Counted from the stretch's first letter, positions 46,445-58,789 are shown. The stretch is 64,000 bases of DNA from Inia geoffrensis (GCA_036417435.1 CM070907.1:59380001-59444000); one strand, 5' to 3'. Program-made: numbers and translations. The notes: generated by a model from the sequence alone, not told the origin.

Positions 46445-46915
46445 TGTATTACTTTTCTAGGGCTGCCATAACAAAGTACCACAAACTGGGTGGCTTAAAC
46501 AACATAAATTTATTGTCTCACATTTTTGGAGGTGAGAAATCTGAGGTCAACAGATTGATGAGGTTGGTTCCTTTTGAGGGCTGTGAGGAAGAATCTGTTC
46601 ACTGCCTCTCCCCAGCTTCTAGTGGGTTGCTGATAATCTTTGTCATTCTTTGACCTGCAGAAGCATCATCTCAATCTCTGCCTTCATTTTCATATAGTGT
46701 TATACATGTTTGAGTGTGTCTATAACCAAATTTCTTCTTTTTATAAGAACACCAGTCATATTGCATTAAGGGCCCATCCTACTCCTATATGACTTCATCT
46801 TACCTTAACTATTTACATCTGCAATGACCCTATTTCCTAATAAAGTCACATTCTGAGGCACTGGAGCTTAGGACCTCAACATATGAATTGGGGGGTACAA
46901 CTCAACCCACAACAG
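46445..46915 (-). mobile_element. MaLR LTR (MLT1-like), minus strand
   Basis: Antisense LTR blocks are in order: 'tgtattacttttctagggc' (46445), 'ccataacaaagtaccacaaactgggtggc' region (46466-46494), 'aacaacataaatttattgtc' (46499), 'tcttctttttataagaacaccagtcatattg' region (46732-46763), 'gcccatcctactcctatatg' (46771) and 'cctcaacatatgaattgggg' (46874). The 3' end of the LTR is at its left. It opposes the plus-strand LTR at 45393. Confidence 0.85.
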
Positions 46916-47532
46916 CACTATTTTGTCAAGAATTAGAATGTTAAGCAAATCCTGATCACAACTGGATTTGAGTCCAGACTGTGGCTTCACCCCAGAGTGA
47001 TAATAGATTTTATTCATGATCAAGAATGGGGTCCTTATTATAAATGAAAAAGACACTTTCTAGGGTTTAGGTAGGGAAAGTTATTAAATTACTACAAAGG
47101 CTAAAATTGATATTTTAATGATAGATTTTTTTAAAAGCTTGTGCCTGAAACATTATTTTTAGTAATGTGATTTGCTCATAGTCAGCTCAAAGAGAACTCA
47201 AATTGGTTTTGTAAAGTAGTTAATTATTTTTCAACCAGTATGAAAATAGTAGTGGAATAAGGAAAATTAAAAGAAGAGAGGCATTTCTCACATTCTGAGA
47301 TGGCCCACACTGTCTGTGGAATGTGTTTCTCTCTAAATAAATCCACTTCTTACCTATCACTTGGTCTCTCATTGAATTCTTTCTGCAATGAGACATCAAG
47401 AACCTGATCTTCATTAAGTCCTGAAACCAGGTAATGCATGCAAGAAAGAGTCATCCACTGAGTTATTTCCCCTCATTCATCTCCCTTCATCCAAGCTGAG
47501 GAAAAGAGACAGCCACCTGGCAAAGGTCTAGT
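46916..47532. other. Unassigned sequence
   Basis: No gene or clear repeat is seen. The last 80-100 bases (from about 47450) may already be the 5' end of the large L1 that follows. Confidence 0.4.
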
Positions 47533-47791
47533 CCAAGGTGTCTTTTTTTTCTTTTTTTTTTACTTTTTTTTTACTTTTTTTTTTTTTTGTGGTATGCGGG
47601 CCTCTCGGTGTTGTGGCCTCTCCCGTTGCAGAGCAAAGGCTCCGGACGTGCAGGCTCAGCAGCCATGGCTCACGGGCCCAGCAGCTCCGCGGCATGTGGG
47701 ATCTTCCCGGACCGGGGCATGAACCCGTGTCCCCTGCATCGGCAGGCGGGCTCTCAACCACTGCGCCACCAGGGAAGCCCCCAAGGTGTCT
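47533..47791 (-). mobile_element. CHR-2 SINE, minus strand, perfect 11-bp TSD
   Basis: A full-length antisense CHR-2 SINE (47544-47780) has a C-interrupted T tract (47544-47590), the body (ctccggacgtgcaggctcag; ctccgcggcatgtgggatct) and the head gccaccagggaagccc. The TSD ccaaggtgtct occurs at 47533-47543 and 47781-47791. It lies at, or inside, the 5' end of the large L1. The frames of 132, 85 and 73 codons across it are SINE translations. Confidence 0.95.
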
Positions 47792-48354
47792 CTGAAGTGT
47801 TCTGCTGAAGCACCTCTGGTTCCCCAGCATTCCTGTTAGAAGATAAGCCGTCTCCAGCCATGTGGATGAAAGGCTCTTGGTGCTGAAGCCAGGAGTCAGT
47901 TTTGTGCCTCTGAGGTGGGAGAGCAAACTTCAGGACACTGGTCCACAAGGGGCCTCCCAGGTCCACGTAATATCAAACAGCGAAAATCTCCCAGGGATCT
48001 CCACCTTAACACCAGCACCCAGCTTCACTCAACGGCCAGCAAGCTACAGTGCTGAACAACCTGTGCCAAACAACTAGCAAAACAGAAACACAACCCCACC
48101 CATTAACAGAGAGGCTGCCTAAAATCATAATAAGGCCACAGACACACCAAAACACACCACCAGACGTGGAAGTGCCCACCAGAAAGACAAGATCCAGCCT
48201 CATCCACTACAACACAGGCACTAGTCCCTGCCACCAGGAAGCCTACACAATGCACTGAACCAACTGTAGCCACTGGAGACAGACACCAAAAACAACAGGA
48301 ACTACGAACTTGCAGCCTGCAAAAGGAGACCCCAAACACAGTAAGATAAGCAAA

Positions 48355-49240
48355 ATGAGAAGACAGAAAAACACAGAGCAGATAAAGAAGATAAAAACTC
48401 ACCAGACCTAACAAATGAAGAGGAAATAGGCAGTCTACCTGAAAAAGAATTCAGAATAATGATAGGAAAGATGATCTAAAATCTTGGAAATAGAATAGAG
48501 AAAATGCAAGAAACATTTAACAAGAACCTAGAAGAATTAAAGAGGAAACAAGCAACAATGAACAACACAATAAATGAAATTTAAAATACTCTAAAAGGGA
48601 TCAATAGCACAATAAATGAGAGAGAAGAACAGATAAGTGACCTGTAAGATAAAATAATGGAAAAAACTACTGTAGAGGAGAATAAAGAAAAAAGTATGAA
48701 AAGAACTGAGGACAGTCTCAGAGACTTCTGGGACAAAATTAAACACACCAACATTCGAATTATAGGGGCTCCAGAAGAAGAAGAGAGAAAGAAAGGGACT
48801 GAGAAAATATTTGAGAGATTATACTTAAAAACTTCCCTAATACGGGAAATGAAATAGTTAATCAAGTCCAGGAAACACAGAGTCCCATACAGGATAAATC
48901 CAAGGAGAAACACGCCAAGACACATATTAATCAAAGTATCAAAAGTTAAATACAAAGAAAACATATTAAAAGCAGCAAGGGAAAAACAACAAATAACACA
49001 CAAGGATTCCCCATAAGTTTAACAGCTCATCTTTCAGCAGAAACTCTGCAAGCCAGAAGGGAGTGGCAGGACATATTTAAAGTGATGAAGGAGAAAAATC
49101 TACAACCAAGATTACTCTACCCAGCAAGGATCTCATTCAGATTTGATGGAGAAATTAAAACCTTTACAGACAAGCAAAAGTTGAGAGAGTTCAGCACCAC
49201 CAAACCAGCTTTACAACAAATGCTAAAGGAACTTCTCTAG
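48355..49240 (+). pseudogene. L1 ORF1p pseudogene
   Basis: ORF1 encodes the L1 RNA-binding protein: coiled coil, RRM, then C-terminal domain, forming trimers that coat L1 RNA. Here the start context aaaatgagaaga is at 48355 and the natural stop tag at 49238-49240. The protein is recognisable as 'GKEFRIMI'-like and 'RRQKNTEQI' at the N-terminus, a charged coiled-coil region, RIIGAPEEEERKKG (RRM side, near 48757-48800) and a C-terminus ending near TKPALQQMLKELL. An early frameshift follows the first 15 or so codons. In-frame stops occur at 48582-48584 and 48645-48647, and another shift comes near 48820. The longest surviving frame is 66 codons (48657-48857). Confidence 0.85.
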
Positions 49241-49501
49241 GCAACAAACACAAGAGAAGGAAAAGACTTAACAATAACAAACCCCAAACAATTAAGAATA
49301 TGGGAATAGGAACATACATATCGATAATTACCTTAAATATAAATGGATTAAATGCTCCCACCAAAAGACACAGACTGGCTGAATGGATACAAAAACAAGA
49401 CCCATATATACGTTGTCTACAAGAGACCCACTTCAGACCTAGGGACACATATAGACTGAAAGTGAGGAGATGGAAAAAGATATTCCATGCAAATGGAAAG
49501 C

Positions 49502-49728
49502 AAAAGGAAGCTGAGGGCTTCCCTGGTGGCACAGTGGTTGGGGGTCTGCCAGTTGATGCAGGGGACACTGCTTCATGCCCTGGTCCAGGAAAATCCCACA
49601 TGCTATGGAGAGGCTAGGCCTGTGAGCCATGGCCGCTGAGCCTGCGCTTCCAGAGCCTGTGCTCCGCAGAGGGAGAGGCCATAGCAGTGAGAGGCCTGCC
49701 TACCGCAAAAAAAAAAAGAAAGCTGGAG
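49502..49728 (+). mobile_element. CHR-2 SINE inserted in L1 endonuclease region
   Basis: A plus-strand CHR-2 SINE (about 49515-49717) starts at gggcttccctggtggcacag and ends in aaaaaaaaaaagaaagctgg. The flanks aaaaggaagctgag and 'agaaagctggag' are an imperfect target duplication. The element is more diverged than its neighbours (cacgggttcg is mutated to cactgcttca, and ccgggaag to ccaggaaa), so it is the older of the two ORF2 insertions. Confidence 0.93.
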
Positions 49729-51172
49729 TACCAATTCTCATGTCAGACAAAAGAGACATTAAAATAAAGACTATTACAAGAGATAAAGAGGACACTACAT
49801 AATGATCAAGGGAACGATCCAAGAAGAAGATATAACAATTATAAATATTTATGCACCCAACATAGGAGCACCTCAAGACGTAAGGCAAATACTAACAGCC
49901 ATAAAAGGGGAAATGGACAGTAACACATTCCTAGTAGTGGACTTTAACACCCCACTTTCACCAATGGACAGATCATCCAAAATGAAAATAAATAAGGAAA
50001 CACAAGCTTTAAATGATACATTAAACAAGATGGACTTAATTGATATGTAAAGGACACTCCATCCAAAAACAACAGAATACACATTTTTCTCAAGTGCTCA
50101 TGGAACATTCTCCAGGATAGATCATATCCTGGGTCACAAATCAAGCCTTTGTAAATTTAAGAAAATTGAAAGTGTATCAAGTAACTTTTCCGACCGCAAC
50201 GCTATGAGACTAGATATCAATTACAGGAAAAGATCTGTAAAAAATACAAACACATGGAGGCTAAACAATACACTGCTTAATAACAAAGTGATCACTGAAA
50301 AAATCAAAGAGGAAATAAAAAAATACCTAGAAACAAATGACAATGGAGACACAACGACCCAAAACCTATGGGATGCAGCAAAAACAGTTCTAAGAGGGAA
50401 GTTTATAGCAATACAATCCTACCTTAAGAAACAGGAAACATCTCGAATAAACAACCTAACCTTGCACCTAAAGCAATTAGAGAAAGAAGAACAAAAAAAC
50501 CCCCAAAGTTAGCAGCAGGAAAGACATCATAAAAATCAGATCAGAAATAAATGAAAAAGAAATGAGGGAAACAATAGCAAAGATCAATAAAACTAAAAGC
50601 TGGTTCTTTGAGAAGATAAACAAAATTGATAAACCATTAGCCAGACTCATCAAGAAAAAAAGGGAGAAGACTCAAATCAATAGAATTAGAAATGAAAAAG
50701 GAGAAGTAACAACTGACACTACAGAAATAAAAATGATCATGAGAGATTACTATAAGCAACTCTATGCCAATAGAATGGACAACCTGGAAGAAACGGACAC
50801 ATTCTTAGAAATGCACAAACTACCAAGACTGAATCAGGAAGAAGTAGAAAATATGAACAGACCAATCACAAGCAATGAAATTGAAACTGTGATTAAAAAT
50901 CTTCCAACAAACAAAAGCCCAGGACCAGATGGCTTCACAGCCGAATTCTATCAAACATTTAGAGAAGAGCTAGCACCTATCCTTCTCAAACTCTTCCAAA
51001 ATATAGCAGAGGAAGGAACATTCCCAAACTCATTCTACGAGGCTACCATCACCATGATACCAAAACCAGACAAAGATGTCAAAAGAAAGAAAACTATAGG
51101 CTAATATCACTGATGAACATAGATGCAAAAATCCTCAACAAAATACTAGCAAACAGAATCCAACAGCACATT

Positions 51173-51409
51173 AAAAGGATCATACAGGGGCTTACCTGGT
51201 GATGCAGTGGTTGAGAGTCCGCCTGACGATGCAGGGGACACGGGTTCATGCTCCGGTCCGGGAAGATCCCACATGCCGCAGAGTGGGTAGGCCCGTGAGC
51301 CATGGCCGCTGAGCCTGCGCGTCCGAAGCCTGTGCTCCACAACAGGAGAGGCCACAACAGTAAGAGGCCCACGTACTGCAAAAAAAAAAAAAAAAAAAAG
51401 GATCATACA
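51173..51409 (+). mobile_element. CHR-2 SINE inserted in L1 RT region, perfect 14-bp TSD
   Basis: A plus-strand CHR-2 SINE (51187-51395) has head ggggcttacctggtgatgca, A-box-like tggtgatgcagtgg, B-box-like gggttcatgctcc, the CHR body and a 19-base A tail. The TSD aaaaggatcataca occurs at 51173-51186 and 51396-51409. It lies between the L1 RT fingers/palm segments and just upstream of the frame that resumes at 51420. Confidence 0.97.
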
Positions 51410-53961
51410 CCATGATCAAGTGGGGTTTATTCCAGGAATGCAAGGATTCTTCAATATACGCAAATCAATCAACATGATACACCATATTAACAAATTGAAG
51501 GAGAAAAACCATATGATCATCTCAATAGATGCAGAGAAAGCTTTCAACAAAATTCAACACCCATTTATGATAAACACCCTGCAGAAAGTAGGCATAGACA
51601 GAACTTTCCTCAACATAATGAAGGCCATATATGACAAACCCACAGCCAACATCATCCTCAATGGTGAAAAACTGAAAGCATTTCCACTAAGATCAGGAAC
51701 AAGACAAGGTTGCCCACTCTCACCACTCTTATTCAACATAGTTTTAGAAGTTTTAGCCACAGCAATCAGAGAAGAAAAGGAAATAAAAGGAATCCAAATT
51801 GGAAAAGAAGGAGTAAAGCTGTCACTGTTTGCAGATGACATGATACTATACATAGAGAATCCTAAAGATGCTACCAGAAAATGACTAGAGCTAATCAATG
51901 AATTTGGTAGAGTAGCAGGATACAAAATTGATGCGCAGAAATCTCTGCCATTCCTATACACTAATGATGAAAAATATGAAAGAGAAATTAAGGAAACACT
52001 CCCATTTACTATTGTAACAAAAAGAATAAAATACCTAGGAATAAACCTACCTAGGAAGACAAAAGACCTGTATGTAGAAATCTATAAGACACTGATGAAA
52101 GAAATCAAAGATGATATAAACAGATGGAGAGATATACCATTTTCTTGAATTGGAAGAATCAACATTGTGAAAATGACTCTACTACCAAAAGCAATCTACA
52201 GATTCAATGCAAACCCTATCAAACTACCACTGGCATTTTTCACAGAAGTAGAACAAAAAAATCTACAATTTGTATGGAAACACAAAAGACCCCTTATAGC
52301 CAAAGCAATCTTGAGAACAAAAATCGGAGCTGGAGGAATTAGGCTCCCTGACTTCAGACTATACTACAAAGCTACAGTAATCAAGACAGTATGGTACTGG
52401 CACAAAAACAGAAAGATAGATCAATGGAACAGGATAGAAAGCCCAGAGATAAAGCCAAGCACCTATGGTCATCTTACCTTTGATAAAGGAGGCAGGAATG
52501 TACAGTGGAGGAAGGACAGCCTCTTCAACAAGTGGTGCTGGGAACACTGGACAGGTACATGTAAAAGTATGAGATTAGAACACTTCCTAACACCATACAC
52601 AAAAATATGCTCAAAATGGATTAAAGACCTAAATGTAAGGCCAGAAACTATCAAACTCTTAGAGGAAAACATAGGCACAACACTCTATGACATAAATCAC
52701 AGCAGGATCCTTTTTGACCCACCTCCTACAGAAATGGAAATAAAAACAAAAATAAACAAATGGGACCTAATGAAACTTCAAAGCTTTTGCACAGCAAAGG
52801 AAACCATAAACAAGACCAAAAGACAACCCTCAGAATGGGAGAAAAATATTTGCAAATGAAGCAACTGACAAAGGATTAATCTCCAAAATTTATAAGCAGT
52901 TCATGCAGCTCAATAACAAAAACAAACAACCGAATCCAAAAATGGGCAGAAGACCTAAACAGACATTTTTTCAAAGAAGATATACAGATTGCCAACAAAC
53001 ACATGAAAGAATGCTCAACATCGTTAATCATTAGAGAAATGCAAATCAAAACTACAATGAGATATCATTTCACATCGGTCAGAATGGCCACCATCAAAAA
53101 CCTAGAAACAATAAATGCTGGAGAGGGTGTGGAGAAAAGGGAGCACTCTTGCACTGCTGGTGCGAATGTAAATTGGTACAGCCACTATGGAGAACAGTAT
53201 GGAGATTCCTTAAAAAACTACAAATAGAACTACCATATGACCCAGCAATCCCACTACTGGGCATATACCCTGGGAGAACCATAATTCAAAAAGAGTCATG
53301 TACCAAAACGTTCATTGCAGCTCTATTTATAATAGCCAGGAGACGGAAGCAACCTATGTGTCCATCATCGGATGAATGGATAAAGAAGATGTGGCACATA
53401 TATACAGTGGAATATTACTCAGCCATAAAAAGAAACGAAACTGAGTTATTTGTAGTGAGGTGGATGGACCTACAGTCTGTCATACAGAGTGAAGTAAGTG
53501 AGAAAGAGAAAGACAAATACCATATGCTGACACATATATATGGAATCTAAGGGGGAAAAAATGTCATGAAGAACCTAGGGGTAAGATGGGAATAAAGACA
53601 CAGACCTACTACAGAATGGACTTGAGGATATGGGGAGGGGGAAGGGTAAGCTGGGACAAAGTGAGAGAGTGGCATGGACATATATACACTACCAAACATA
53701 AAATAGATAGCTAGTGGGAAGCAGCCTCATAGCACAGGGAGATCAGCTCGGTGCTTTTTGACCACCTAGAGGGGTTGGATAAGGAGGGTGGGAGGGAGGG
53801 AGGTACAAGAGGGAAGAGATATGGGAACGTATGTATAACTGATTCACTATGTTATAAAGCAGAATCTAACACACCATTGTTAAAGGAATTATACTCCAAT
53901 AAAGATGTTAAAAACAAAAAAGAAGAGCATAGGTCTTTTAAAATTATTATTAGTTTAAAAT

Positions 53962-54395
53962 TTCTACTATAACAGATAACCATTAAACTTGGTGGCTTAA
54001 CCCAACACAAATTTATTACCTTACAGTTCTGTAGGCCAGAAGTCTCACTGGCTCTCAGTGGACAAAATTCAAGGTTTCAAAGGAGTGTTATGTGTTTCTG
54101 GAAACTGTAGTGACATCCGTTTCCTTACTCTTTCCAGTTTCTTGAGAACAATGCACATTCCTTGGCTCATGGACCCCTTCCTCCATCTCAACCCCAACAA
54201 TGTTACATCTTTCTCACCATCCTTTCATCACGTCTCTCTCTGACTATGTTCTTCTGCCATACTCTTCTACCTTTAGAGACCCTTGTGATTACATTGGGCC
54301 CACATGGATAATCCAGGATAATCTCTCCATTATAAAGCATGCTGATAGGTAACCTTAATTTTATTTGTCATGTAGCATAACATATTACTGAGAAG
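53962..54395 (-). mobile_element. MaLR LTR (MLT1-like), minus strand
   Basis: Antisense blocks are in order: 'ttggtggcttaacccaacac' (53990), 'aatttattaccttacagttctgtaggccagaagtc' region (54009-54044), 'ttccttggctcatggacccc' (54158), 'gacccttgtgattacattggg' (54279) and 'tggataatccaggataatctctccat' (54304-54330). It lies directly downstream of the L1 3' end. Confidence 0.75.
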
Positions 54396-56040
54396 TAGAA
54401 CTTCAATGTCTTTCTAGACTCTAGCTCTATATCTATATCTATATAGCCTCCCTATGTTCCTTATATATATATATCCTATTGGTTCTGTTTCTCTGGATAA
54501 TCCTGATGAACACAGGCTCCTCATGCTGTCTTGCTGGAAGTGGAACTCACAAGGGATTTTTGCCTCAGCATCCTATTGGGAAGTGTGAAGCGTACTGTTA
54601 TTCATGGGATCTGGCTAAGTGAGGCATCCCAGGATAGTTAAAAAAAGTAGAAATTCATAATCACCCAGTAAGTGGGCATGTGGGGAAGTTAACCTAGGAT
54701 TCTTGAGACTCTCTCAATTCCTATATGGTGGATACTTGTTTGAAAGTGTATGGCTTGCCAAAGCATTCTCCGTGGGGAGCAAGTAGAGTAAAAACAAAAC
54801 AAATTTGGGATGATCTTCCAGGACCAAATCCAAAGGAAGATACAAATGACACAGCAACAAGTGCCTATGAGAGAAGATCTTGGGCCAAAACAGCAAGGGA
54901 GGTGTCCTCAAGCTTTGAACAAGAGTCATCTGACAGTACAGAAGTTTCAGATGTTAGCAGAATATACCAAAGGTATTTCAGGATTGGACCAGTCATATCT
55001 TACCAATCACCACTCAGTGTGCACCCAAGGAACTGTGCAGGGCCAGGTATTCCATTTCATGTAATTTGTTACAGTTGATTAGTTTAAAAGAGTCATAGAC
55101 TATATTATGACCAGGGTATTAGAAAAAACAAACAATTTACATATGAAGATACTTTTAAAGCATAAAACTATGATTTAAAACTGAGAAGTTTTGCTAGATT
55201 TTGAATTACAGATTGATTATAAATGCTTCTTTAAGAGTAATATACTCCTGAGATTTTTCCATCTGCAAAAGTCAACTTATGAGTCAGTTCCATCTTTAGA
55301 TTAACTTGCACAAGTCTCAAAAAGCAATAGCCTAGGGTATACAACCTGAATCCATAGAGAGTAAATAGTTCCCTTTTATTCCATTGCATCTTCCATTTTT
55401 TCTTTGTAAAATTAATCACTTCTGTGTACAGGGAGTTTGGATAAACGTGAACCTGTAAGCTATAAGGGTTGCCTAAAAGTAGTCAGGAGGGAGATGGGTA
55501 ATGTGGACTCAAGCCTCTCTTGCTTCTTACTCAGGACAGAAAAGTGGAAGAAGTGATATTTGACATAGCCACACCATGATCATTGAAAAAACAGACCGTT
55601 GTGAAGATAATGTAAGGATTTATTATAGGAGGATTTTTCGATACTGTCTCTTTCTGACTCATTCTGTTCATACAATTTTGTTAAAGTTTTCAATGTTCCC
55701 CTATACCTACCACCCATCAAGAAAGATTTAGTGTAGTGACCATCAAATTCATTGGTCATGAGGACTGGTTCTTGAGGTGTATGAAGACCCAAGGAGCACT
55801 CAGAACTCAAGATAGTGAGATTTTCCTGGTAAATAAATTGGCCAAGGACCCACCCCTTAGAAAACACGAGTCCTGAGTAGAGCAGGTGATTTCCCATGGA
55901 GGAGCAGATGGCCAAAACCTTTTTTTGTTTGTTTGTTTGTGGGGGGTTTTTCATTTTTTTTTTTTTTCCTTAGTGAATGCTGTTATTATCTTGATCTAAC
56001 TTCTAAGGGAATTTCGTTTTTTTCTTTTTTTTAAAGTAAC
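54396..56040. other. Unassigned AT-rich sequence
   Basis: This contains a TATATC-like run (54424-54475), a T/G-rich low-complexity block (55915-55975) and no recognisable gene. The frames at 54725-55078 (117 codons), 54810-55064 and 55580-55954 (124 codons, minus) have no domain, signal peptide or supporting context. Confidence 0.4.
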
Positions 56041-58559
56041 AGTGTAGGGATTGGACCTTTGAGGGTAAAGAGTGAGGGTCTTCTTTATGGGCATTCCTTT
56101 CTTTTGGTGGTTTCTCAAATGAATCTGTTAGATGAAAATGAGGCCACCTCTTAGAGACAACATTCCCCTCAAAACTCTGTAGATGATGAAGTAGGGATCA
56201 AAGTAGTATTCAGTAAAGCCATGAGCATGACTACTTAAATCTATTTGGGGTATATATAGAAAGAACGTAACCACTCAAGGATTTTTAGCCTACTAAATAA
56301 AAAAGTCTATGTAAAGGTGGAGACAAAAATCCTAATTGATAGTAGACTGGATATTTGAATAAATAGCCCCTCAGTTGGTGCAACAGTTAGGGCTTTGGCA
56401 TTCTAGCTAAATGTTCTTTAGCCAAAAATACACATTTAGCAGTAAGATGTAAGGGAATGCCCTGGAAATCAAGAGGAGTACCTTCAGTAGAACAAAATGC
56501 CAGACATATGTTCCTTTAGAGTCAGGTATTCTGTGAAATAAGAAAGTGCACATCTGAATCCACTGGATAGGCTAAAAAGTTTTAAAATGCCTTCCAATTA
56601 CATTTGCCACTTTTGAGAAAAGTAGTTTCGAGAGATTCTTTACAGTATATGTAGAAAGGTTATGTGCCTTTTTTAAAAGGAACTCAAGGTTAAAAGGCAA
56701 AGGGGGTGGCCCCTACTTGCCTAGGAAACCCAGGATGTGCTTTTATAGGACCAGAGGTTGAGAAAGAATATTTATCATGGCTCTCAAATGTAAATGGCAC
56801 ACGTAGTATCTGCCTTATTTTATCACCTTCTCCACTCTTTATAGACAGCAAATGAGTCTTAGAGCATCACTGCAGCTTATTCAATGGTACACGGATGTAC
56901 TACAGGAGGCCAAATTTAAATACCTGTACTCTATCCAATATTTCAAAGCTCTCCTCAGTCCTTCTAAATAAGAGATAGCTGACAGAAACTAGCTCAATCT
57001 TAGACACTTGGCCCATTCCACTATTCCAGATCATCTAATTTCACAGTTCATAAAGAGAGCATGGAAAAACTTAACCCAATTGCACTTATGATGCCTCATC
57101 TCAGGATATTTGCTGTTTATAAAGTAGCCTATTTATTACCTTACAAGAAGAGTATAGTGAGTAGCAGGGACTATCAACTTATGACCACTCGTTAAAGAAT
57201 CTCTGATTTCAAGGTCTTGAATCAAAGTCTTTTGCAGTTCCAGTCTCTTGGATGAACACACAGATGGCCCTGGGGCACTAGGACATACTCCAGGGTTATC
57301 TGTGTGACTTTTCTGCCTAAAGTCAGAGTTCATTAAAAAGAAAAAAAAAAATCTACACTAAAACAAAAAACAGAGAGAGGTTGGAAGGTGTTGGCCGTGT
57401 TGGGAACCGCTATTCAGTATGGCTGGAATGAATCTTCTTCACAAGAGGATTAGAGGAAGATAGGATGGATAAGATCATTTGGGGTAGCACCTAAGAGTTT
57501 GGAAGACTGGAAATTAAAATTGGAGTGCTTCTCCATGAAGATACAGAGCTCTTATTCCTAATCTTTTCTTCATCATCACACTGTCTACATTCAGAGTTTG
57601 TGTATGGGGCTGTGTGACTGTAGGGAAGAATGCAAAAAGAGCATTTTCCAAATAAACATTAATAGAGCAGAATATGAGCCAGTACCCTTCTCTAGAGTGT
57701 ATATTTGATATACTCAATCTTGCTAAAACCTTCAAGTAATAAAATATGGTTATTTTGGAAGCTTCGTAAGCATCAGTTATACAGAAGGAAGATTAAATTA
57801 TAGCCCAGAAGCTACATCAGAGAAGCCAAGATAAATGTACAATGGCCTCAAGATGAATGGGATTTTAAAAGCAGCTTACACATTAAGAGACTATTAGTAC
57901 ATGATTCCATTTAAAGAAAAAACAAAAAATACAGCAAGAACACTGAGCCAAAATGTCACATATAAAGAAAATGGGAAATCTAGATAAAGAGGTAGGGAGT
58001 ACTTTTTTTGCAAAAACTCCAGACATTTTGTTGTTTGGAATAAATTGTGAAGGGACAAATCTATCTTACCAGAAAATATTTTTCTTGTCTTGTATTATCT
58101 TATTAACAGTCTTAAAATCTTTCTCAGTCACTAAAGTTATTCACTTAGCAAATTGAAGAAGCATGCCTATATACTGTAAAGTTACTCTCACTGTAAGCAA
58201 GTAGGCCTTCTCTGTATACATAGTACAATTTTAGGGGTCTCTGTTTTACTTTTTCTTTTCATTTAAAAAATCTTGTTTTTGTAATTGGTTAGGTAATAAG
58301 AAAATGCAGATTCTTATTTTGAGGCCACTCTAATGTTGGATCTGTCATTTTAGTGATCCTGTGCCACATTTCTTCTGTTTCAAAAATGGTGGAAAATAGA
58401 AAAATGAATCAAATTGAATATTGATGTACATGCATTGCAAAACAGTGCATGATAAGGGACAGAAGATATGGAAAGGTGATCTCTGCTCTCTGATTGGTCT
58501 CACTACTGCTCTCTAGTTATATACAAAGAAGAATATAACTTACCCTCAAACATTAGAGG
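56041..58559. other. Unassigned, mostly unique sequence
   Basis: No gene is recognised. At 56365-56395 a short 'cagttggtgcaacagttagggc' stretch recalls a decayed tRNA-derived SINE head but is too short to call. 56800-56920 may hold a MIR-like scrap. The rest (56920-58559) matches nothing I recognise. Confidence 0.35.
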
Positions 58560-58760
58560 TGATAGTATATTATAAGGTTATGAAGATCAATCTAAAAAGA
58601 GAGGATAGATTTAAATTGAAATACACTCATTCTTATAATTTGATCTTCATAATAACTGAAATCAGGCAAGCAAACAGCAATATCTACATTTATAAATGAG
58701 GTAACTGAATTAGGTAATTAGCAATACTAAAAAGGGATGCAGTTAAGGATTGAGCTCCAG
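58560..58760 (+). mobile_element. Degraded MIR, plus strand
   Basis: 'aatttgatcttcataataactgaaat' and 'tctacatttataaatgaggtaactgaattaggtaattagcaa', then 'gggatgcagttaaggattgag', follow the MIR consensus order through the 'ttacagatgaggaaactgag' block and tail. Confidence 0.6.
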
Positions 58761-58789
58761 AGTCCTTTGTACACCCCACCATCTCCCCA

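Larger units (their letters stand above)
49300..53550 (+). pseudogene. L1 ORF2p pseudogene (endonuclease, reverse transcriptase, Cys-rich end)
   Basis: ORF2 encodes the endonuclease and reverse transcriptase that carry out target-primed retrotransposition. The start atg is at 49300 (MGIGTYISIITLNING). The endonuclease begins with LQETHF near 49420. RT is recognisable by NKSPGPDGF near 50910-50940, [12 protein letters not shown] near 51700-51740 and the catalytic FADD at 51828-51839. The Cys-rich end lies near 53110-53190 and translation ends with MLTHIYGI at 53550. Breaks include two SINE insertions, an endonuclease His-to-Arg change at 50195-50197, an in-frame stop at 50048-50050, and stops at 51882-51884 and 52146-52148, plus frameshifts. 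Surviving frames of 180, 154, 230 and 133 codons are pieces of this one protein. Confidence 0.92.
47792..53925 (+). mobile_element. Near-full-length cetacean L1 with two nested SINEs
   Basis: A plus-strand L1 holds 5'-UTR sequence (about 47792-48354, possibly starting before the SINE at 47544), decayed ORF1 (48355-49240), a 59-bp spacer, decayed ORF2 (49300-53550) and a 3' UTR (53551 to about 53925) with the 'attatactccaataaagatg' end. Two CHR-2 SINEs interrupt ORF2. Without them and their duplications, ORF2 is about 1,270 codons, the expected length for mammalian L1. I found no convincing TSD for the L1 itself. Frameshifts and stops show it cannot move on its own. Confidence 0.92.

Noticed and set aside
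46216..46653. 145-codon plus-strand ORF
   Set aside because: Its second half is an antisense MaLR LTR, so the frame spans a repeat boundary by chance.
47528..47926. 132-codon minus-strand ORF
   Set aside because: It runs through the antisense CHR-2 SINE and its poly-T tract; SINE translation only.
56365..56395. Decayed tRNA-derived SINE head
   Set aside because: Only about 30 bases resemble a SINE head, and there is no body, tail or TSD.
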